This document shows, piece after piece, positions 59,049 through 64,000 of a stretch of 64,000 nucleotides of DNA. The stretch covers positions 177,291-241,290 of the forward strand of contig JAIQDT010003832.1 of the NCBI GenBank assembly GCA_021521415.1, written 5' to 3'. Origin of the DNA: Bidens hawaiensis. Its lineage: Eukaryota; Streptophyta; Magnoliopsida; Asterales; Asteraceae. Below the pieces are notes generated by a model that saw only the letters and a program-made list of their open reading frames with translations, was not told where the DNA came from and ran no database searches. A program made the position numbers and the translations under genes. The first letter of the stretch is position 1, and the number at the start of each line of letters is the position of its first letter.

Positions 59049-60249
59049 AGTCATATTTTTTTGTATTAATTAAATTCAATTTATTAATATTAATTAACCT
59101 TTTAATCAATTAAAAATCAAAATAAAGTTATAAAAAAAACTTTTTTTTAAATTAAATAAAAATTATGTAAATTAACTATAAAATATATCTCACCATTTTA
59201 CATGTAAAAATCAAGTTTCTCGTTTTCGTAAGTCGTTATTAAAAATCATTTAATAATCGTAAAGTAAACCTTAAATTTCTATAAATCGTTTAGTCAACGC
59301 AATAAATATAAATATAATGTATAAACAATAGTTCAAGCTTTTCGAGCATATAAACTTCGTTTTCTCGCCATTTAAAATACTTAAATCATATTAATAACCG
59401 ATTCTCCGTTAAGACTTAAATAATAATAAAATAATCAAATATATAAAATAATACAACATAACATAAAATATCCAATAAAAATACAATCTCGAAAGGTTAT
59501 CGATTGAGTCTTGTTTTTATCTATTTTAGTTGGTATTGATCACACGCTTCGGCTTTCGTGAGTATTCGGTTGTTGCATCCTTCAACGCTTTCAAGTTCTT
59601 TTAGTACCTTATTCATAAAGTGAGTTTTTCACCACCCCTTTTTAATGTTTTATTGTTTTGGGGTAGCATATATATATCCTATTAAACGCAAATCGATTTT
59701 TATACTCAGCTATTAAATTGCAATTCATATCGTGGACTTGTGTGTTATATGTGCTTACTTGATTATGTGCTCAGCAAGTGGTTGCCTCAATAAGTATGAT
59801 CATACGCCCCCCCCCCCTTTGTACTCAGGACCATTTTGTTATGAGTGGAAAAGGGACCCTCGATCCAAGTACGTTGGTTGTTGCCAACTGGAAAGGACAT
59901 TGCATGCGAAGTAGTTTAATTATCACAAGTTTCATGGAATTGCAAGGTTTTTATGTATTTATTCAAACTTGTGGGAAACTCACCAACTATTAAGTTAGTT
60001 GACCGTATTTTATATATATGTTACAGGTACTGTTGTTAGAGGCTGAAGACGAGAAGACACTTAGAATATTTAGGTTATTTAATAAACAAAATTATCGTAT
60101 TTGATTGTATTTGTATTGTTACCTTCACACATTGTGTTATTTGATGCTTAAATGAATTAATATTATTGCCACCCAATAGTGTCACGTGTGTTTGAACAAT
60201 CTGTACGTCACACTCGGGCGTTTCCGCTTTAAGCCGGGGTGTTACAGAT

Positions 60250-60261
60250 TGGTATCAGAGT
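60250..60261 (+). other. Primer binding site (initiator tRNA-Met type)
   Basis: TGGTATCAGAGT lies 3 bases after the LTR end. It matches the complement of the 3' end of plant initiator tRNA-Met at 11 of 12 bases. It marks where minus-strand cDNA synthesis would start. Confidence 0.85.
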
Positions 60262-61104
60262 CATGGCTATAAGATAGGACATTATACGTAGTGTTCTAGG
60301 TAGCTATAGCTTAATTATTTAGGTTGCATGATTAGAAAATTTTGTGGGCCTCTATTTGATTGTTTGAACGCACTTACTATTGTTGATGTACTATTTAAAT
60401 TCGTTTACGCCTCATTAACACAAGCACACACACGAGTCCAAGGCTTAGGCCTAAAAATCAAAAATTTTCAAAGGATTTTCAAACAAATTTTGTTTGGGTG
60501 TTTCGATAATTCTTCTGCATAAAGATGATTCGTCATGGCGGGTATGTAATAACTGGAAGGGGGACGTGCTTGTTTCCCGAACTCTTGACACCAAGGTTCA
60601 TGAAACCTAAGGATAAGCAATGCGCATATATCCAATCTAACGCTGGACCCGGTTGCTTACCTGGAGAGTTCGGGAAGGGCATGAAACTTATTAGGCCAAT
60701 ACGTACCACACCAAACGCCATGCGAGTCACCACTTTATGTCTTCAACCGTGATCATGTCCTCTTTGTGATAAGGATATGGTTTCATCCCTTAGGATGTCA
60801 CACAAGTCACGGTGGTTCATGCAACGTGTGACTCTGACCCTCTATGTTTTACAATGTGTTTTAACCGAAAGTCTGTCAAGTCGTGGTGATACACGAATAC
60901 CCAGCTTTTGGTTCGATTTATTTTCGAAATTTCGATGTTGTGTTGGAACACAAGAGTCCCATGGTGGTTCATGAAAAATCTAAGTTCCTCACAACACTTA
61001 TATATGGTTTTCATATTTTAACAAACTTTACAAAAGATTTATTTTCTTTATGTATATCATGCACTATTACGAGTCTCACGATTTTCGAAACCTTTGTTCG
61101 CAGA

Positions 61105-62223
61105 ATGGCTTCCCGCAACCTTAAGCGTCGATCATCTGGAACCTCTAGCCGCAAGATAACTTCCCAGATCACTAAGCACCTGACATCGGTCCTCCCCAAT
61201 ATCATGACCCAGATGCACCAGAACATCATGGCCAACGTTACTCCTCCTCCCTCGCCTCCAGCTCCCGTTTTGACCTACAAGAACTTTACTGACGCCAAAC
61301 CTACCAAGTTTAATGGAACTCAAGGTGCCACTACTCTACTTCAGTGGTACGAAAAGATGGAAAGCGTGTTTTACCAAATTGAATGTCCTGATGATAAGCG
61401 AACCCGATTCGCTAAGGGTATGTTCGAGGAAGGCGCACTTACATGGTGGGTCAAGGAAAAGACGAACCGCGGTACTGAAGCTGCCATGGCCTTGCCATGG
61501 AACGAATTGAAGGATCTCATAACACGACAGTTTTGTCCTCCCAATGAGCTTATGAATTTGGAGTATGAGTTTTGGAACCTTAAGCAAGAGGGTGATGAGC
61601 ACTCCGCCTACACCGCCCGTTTCAACGAACTAAGTGTGTTGGTGCCACACCTCGTCACTCCCGATTCGCATGCCATCGATAAGTATATTCGGGGACTACC
61701 AAGACAAATTCAAGATAGTGTTTTTAGTAGTTCTCCCAAGGAACTTGGTGACGCGATCAACTTTGCTGCAACGTTGACCGATAATCATGTCAAAGCCGGG
61801 ACTTTGACATTGAAGGGGTCCAAGAAACCCGTTGAAAAACCCTTCCCTCACCCAAAGAAAACAAAGCCGAACCCTCAAAAACCTGCTTATTCCTCGAGCC
61901 ACCAAAACAAAAAGCGCAAGAACTACGCGCTGACCCAACAAACCGCACCGCAATCCCAGCCAAACGTTGCACCCCTTCCCAAGAAACTTTATAACGGACC
62001 CCATCCGTTTTGCAAAACGTGTCAATGCCATCACCCCACTAGTTCCGCTTGCCGCCAATGCAGCCGTTGTAACTGTTTTGGACACCTTAGCAACATTTGT
62101 CGCGAGATCGCTATCCTTGCTCCCCCACAGTTTACTCTACCAAACCTCCGCCCCGTACAATTTGCTCAACCCATTAACCAAGTGCGGGCTTGTTATAACT
62201 GTGGTGACCCTGGCAACTTTTGA
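61105..62223 (+). pseudogene. gag region of the Ty3/gypsy element
   Basis: Starts MASRNLKRRSSGTSSRK. A retrotransposon gag domain follows (LLQWYEKMESVFYQIECPDD, GALTWWVKEK, ITRQFCPPNE, YTARFNELSVLVPHLV). Then come a basic Pro/Lys-rich linker and two Cys knuckles: CSRCNCFGHLSNICR (C-x2-C-x4-H-x4-C form) and CYNCGDPGNF, the second cut by a TGA at 62221-62223 before its His and last Cys. The frame continues directly after that stop, so the stop is a substitution. The start at 61105 is preferred because the family N-terminus begins there; the upstream open frame from 60883 lacks gag features. Confidence 0.85.
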
Positions 62224-64000
62224 AATGCGTGTCCACGATTCATGAACGTGAACTCGCTTCAACTGGCCCCATCCCCACAGTTTCAGCTCCAAGCTTATCA
62301 AGCCTACCAAGCGATTCAGCCACAAGTACTTCAATTGTTGGCTAATCAAGTTCAAGCCCAACCGATACAAGCACCTGCACCCCAAGAAGGTCAAGCCGCT
62401 CAAGCCGTTCAAGCTCCCCAAGATAACCGTGGGCGTGCCTTCATGATGAATGCCCACCAAGCTCAACAAAACAGCGATGTGGTGAACGGTACGTTTCTTG
62501 TTGACGACCACTTTGAAACCATTTTATTTAACACTGGTGCCGATATGAGTTTCGTATCCTTAGAATTTGAATTGTTGCTTGCTAAACCTCGGTCTAAACT
62601 TAAGAGCTCGTACACTGTTGAAGTAGCAAATGGTAAATCCGTGACGATCGATTCTGTAATTCGAAGTTGCTAGATGAATCTTAATGGCCACACGTTCTCA
62701 ATCGACCTCATCCCGATGCAATTGGGAAGTTTCGACATCATAGTAGGCATGGATTGGTTGTCCTCTCACCGTGCCGAAATCGTTTGTTTTGAGAAGATTA
62801 TTCGTATTCCGATTATCGACGGTCAAACTCTTCGTGTTATGGTGAAAAGCCTTCCCCTTCGAGTCTTAACCTCATAACTTGTTTTCAAGCCCAAACATAC
62901 TTGCGCAAGAAATATGTAGCGTTCGTGGCTAACATTGTTGAAAAGAAGGAGAAAAATATTGAAGACATTCCGGTTGTTTGCGAGTATCCCGATGTATTTC
63001 CCGATGACGTTTCCGGTCTTCCTCCCGTTCGAGAAGTTGAATTCCGCATTGATCTTGTGCCTGGTGCAACTCCGATTGCAAAGGCTCCTTACCGTCTTGC
63101 ACCCTCCGAGATGCAAGAATTGTCTACTCAACTCCAAGAACTTTCGGACAAAGGGTTCATTCACCCTAGTTCATCTCCTTGGGGCGCACCTGTGCTGTTT
63201 GTCAAGAAGAAAGATGGTTCCTTCCGTATGTGTATCGACTACCGCGAGCTCAAAAAGCTTACGGTCAAGAATCGTTACCCCTTGCCTCGTATCGACGATC
63301 TCTTCAATCAACTTCAAGGAGCTTCTTGCTTCTCCAAGATTGATCTTCGTTCGGGTTATCATCAACTACGCGTGCATGAAGATGATGTACCCAAAACCCG
63401 CCTTTCGGACTCGATACGGACATTACGAGTTTAGGGTTATGCCCTTTGGGTTAACTAATGCACCCGTGGTATTCATGGACCTCATGAACCGCATGTGCAA
63501 GCCATACTTAGATAAATTCGTGATTGTCTTTATTGATGATATTCTCATCTATTCTAAGTCTAAAACCGAGCATACAAAGCACCTTCATTCCATCCTTTAT
63601 CTCTTGAGGAAGGAACAACTTTACGCTAAGTTCTCGAAGTGTGAATTCTGGTTGAGCGAGATTCCATTCTTAGGGCACATAGTAAACGAAAAGGGTATTC
63701 ACGTAGACCCCGCCAAGGTCGAAGCCATCAAGAATTGGAAGACTCCAACCTCTCCTACCGAAGTTCGTTCGTTTCTCGGCCTCGCGGGTTATTATCGTCG
63801 CTTCATCCTTAATTTTTCCAAGATCTCTTTGCCCCTAACCGCTTAGACTCACAAGGATAAGCCTTTCGTGTGGGGACCAAAGCAAGATGAAGCCTTCCAA
63901 ACTCTCAAACGTATGCTTTGCGATGCGCCGATCCTTGCTCTCCACGAGGGCAACGAGGACTTTGTTGTTTATTGCGATGCTTCTAACCAAGGCCTCGGTT
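62224..64000 (+). pseudogene. pol region: protease and reverse transcriptase, broken
   Basis: Protease: ILFNTGADMSFVS, where the catalytic Asp of the D-T/S-G-A motif is Asn (codon 62530-62532). The frame has a TAG at 62671-62673 and a stop at 62875-62877. [57 protein letters not shown] and [15 protein letters not shown] lie in a shifted frame. From about 63390 the original frame returns with [16 protein letters not shown] and the catalytic FIDD box ([11 protein letters not shown]). A further TAG at 63844-63846 precedes the RNase H start (DEAFQTLKRM, FVVYCDASNQGLG), cut by the window edge. It is non-functional as read; integrase lies beyond the window. Confidence 0.9.

Larger units (their letters stand above)
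57915..60246 (+). repeat. 5' LTR, 2332 bp
   Basis: Starts TGTGACATTCGTCATTTTC and ends AAGCCGGGGTGTTACA. It contains two tRNA-like modules (58809-58872 and 58984-59048), a C-run at about 59808-59817 and a short 3' zone similar to the solo LTR at 50027-52486. No long ORF. Confidence 0.85.
57915..64000 (+). mobile_element. Ty3/gypsy LTR retrotransposon, 5' part
   Basis: Order: 5' LTR (57915-60246), primer site (60250-60261), about 840 bp of leader, then gag, protease and reverse transcriptase in one broken frame, running off the window. The gag-pol arrangement without a gag stop, the [15 protein letters not shown] spacer before RT and the tRNA-Met primer fit a plant chromovirus-like (Tekay/Del type) lineage; the lineage is inference. 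The 3' LTR and integrase lie outside the window, so insertion age cannot be judged. Confidence 0.9.

Noticed and set aside
62875..63390. Programmed frameshifting in the gypsy pol
   Set aside because: Two opposite shifts plus several in-frame stops fit random decay better; no slippery site with a downstream structure was seen.

Overview
The window is plant nuclear DNA: AT-rich, gene-sparse and transposon-rich, with multi-exon genes that have short GT-AG introns. The gene set (plant annexin, RLCK-VII kinase, R2R3-MYB, KPNB3-type importin) is that of a eudicot. Several repeats (a SINE with an Au-like 3' part, long Ty3/gypsy LTRs ending in GGGGTGTKACA, a LINE-like C-terminal domain) resemble those I associate with Asteraceae; that family placement is inference.

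Genes. An annexin D5-like gene (427-1973, minus) reads as five good exons plus a sixth with an apparent one-base deletion. An intronless O-fucosyltransferase-like type II membrane protein lies at 5317-6954 (plus). A truncated crooked-neck-like ORF is at 7256-8203 (minus), and a decayed R2R3-MYB at 9377-10005 (minus). An eight-exon peptidyl-tRNA hydrolase occupies 10232-12220 (minus). A six-exon receptor-like cytoplasmic kinase is at 18804-22000 (minus), and a 19-exon importin-5/KPNB3 gene at 34667-43388 (plus; 1112 aa by my exon sum). All exon joins were made by hand from splice signals, reading phase and family similarity. The PTH and importin genes each need one GC-AG intron to keep frame.

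Broken copies. The 3' end of the fucosyltransferase gene is repeated at 8902-9289. The last kinase exon is repeated, degenerate, at 16262-16535 inside an old tandem duplication. The MYB carries frame breaks and a nonsense codon.

Mobile DNA dominates the rest. Supported by target-site duplications (TSDs) seen directly: three MULE-like foldback elements (9-bp TSDs), five hAT-like MITEs (8-bp TSDs, some imperfect), two SINEs (13 and 14 bp), a PIF-like MITE (3 bp), and solo LTRs at 17249-17826 and 25787-28030 (perfect 5-bp TSDs) and 50027-52486 (4 of 5). The second solo LTR sits inside a larger foldback element. A 446-bp unit is present three times in tandem at 44931-46268. The right end holds a Ty3/gypsy element (57915 to beyond the window) with a 2.3-kb LTR, a tRNA-Met-type primer site and a gag-pol reading frame broken by stops and frameshifts.

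I saw no CRISPR array, operon, or clearly new biochemical system. The most unusual items are tRNA-like modules inside the long LTRs, the shared termini of the foldback elements, the 446-bp triplication with a preserved small ORF, and the two GC-AG introns.
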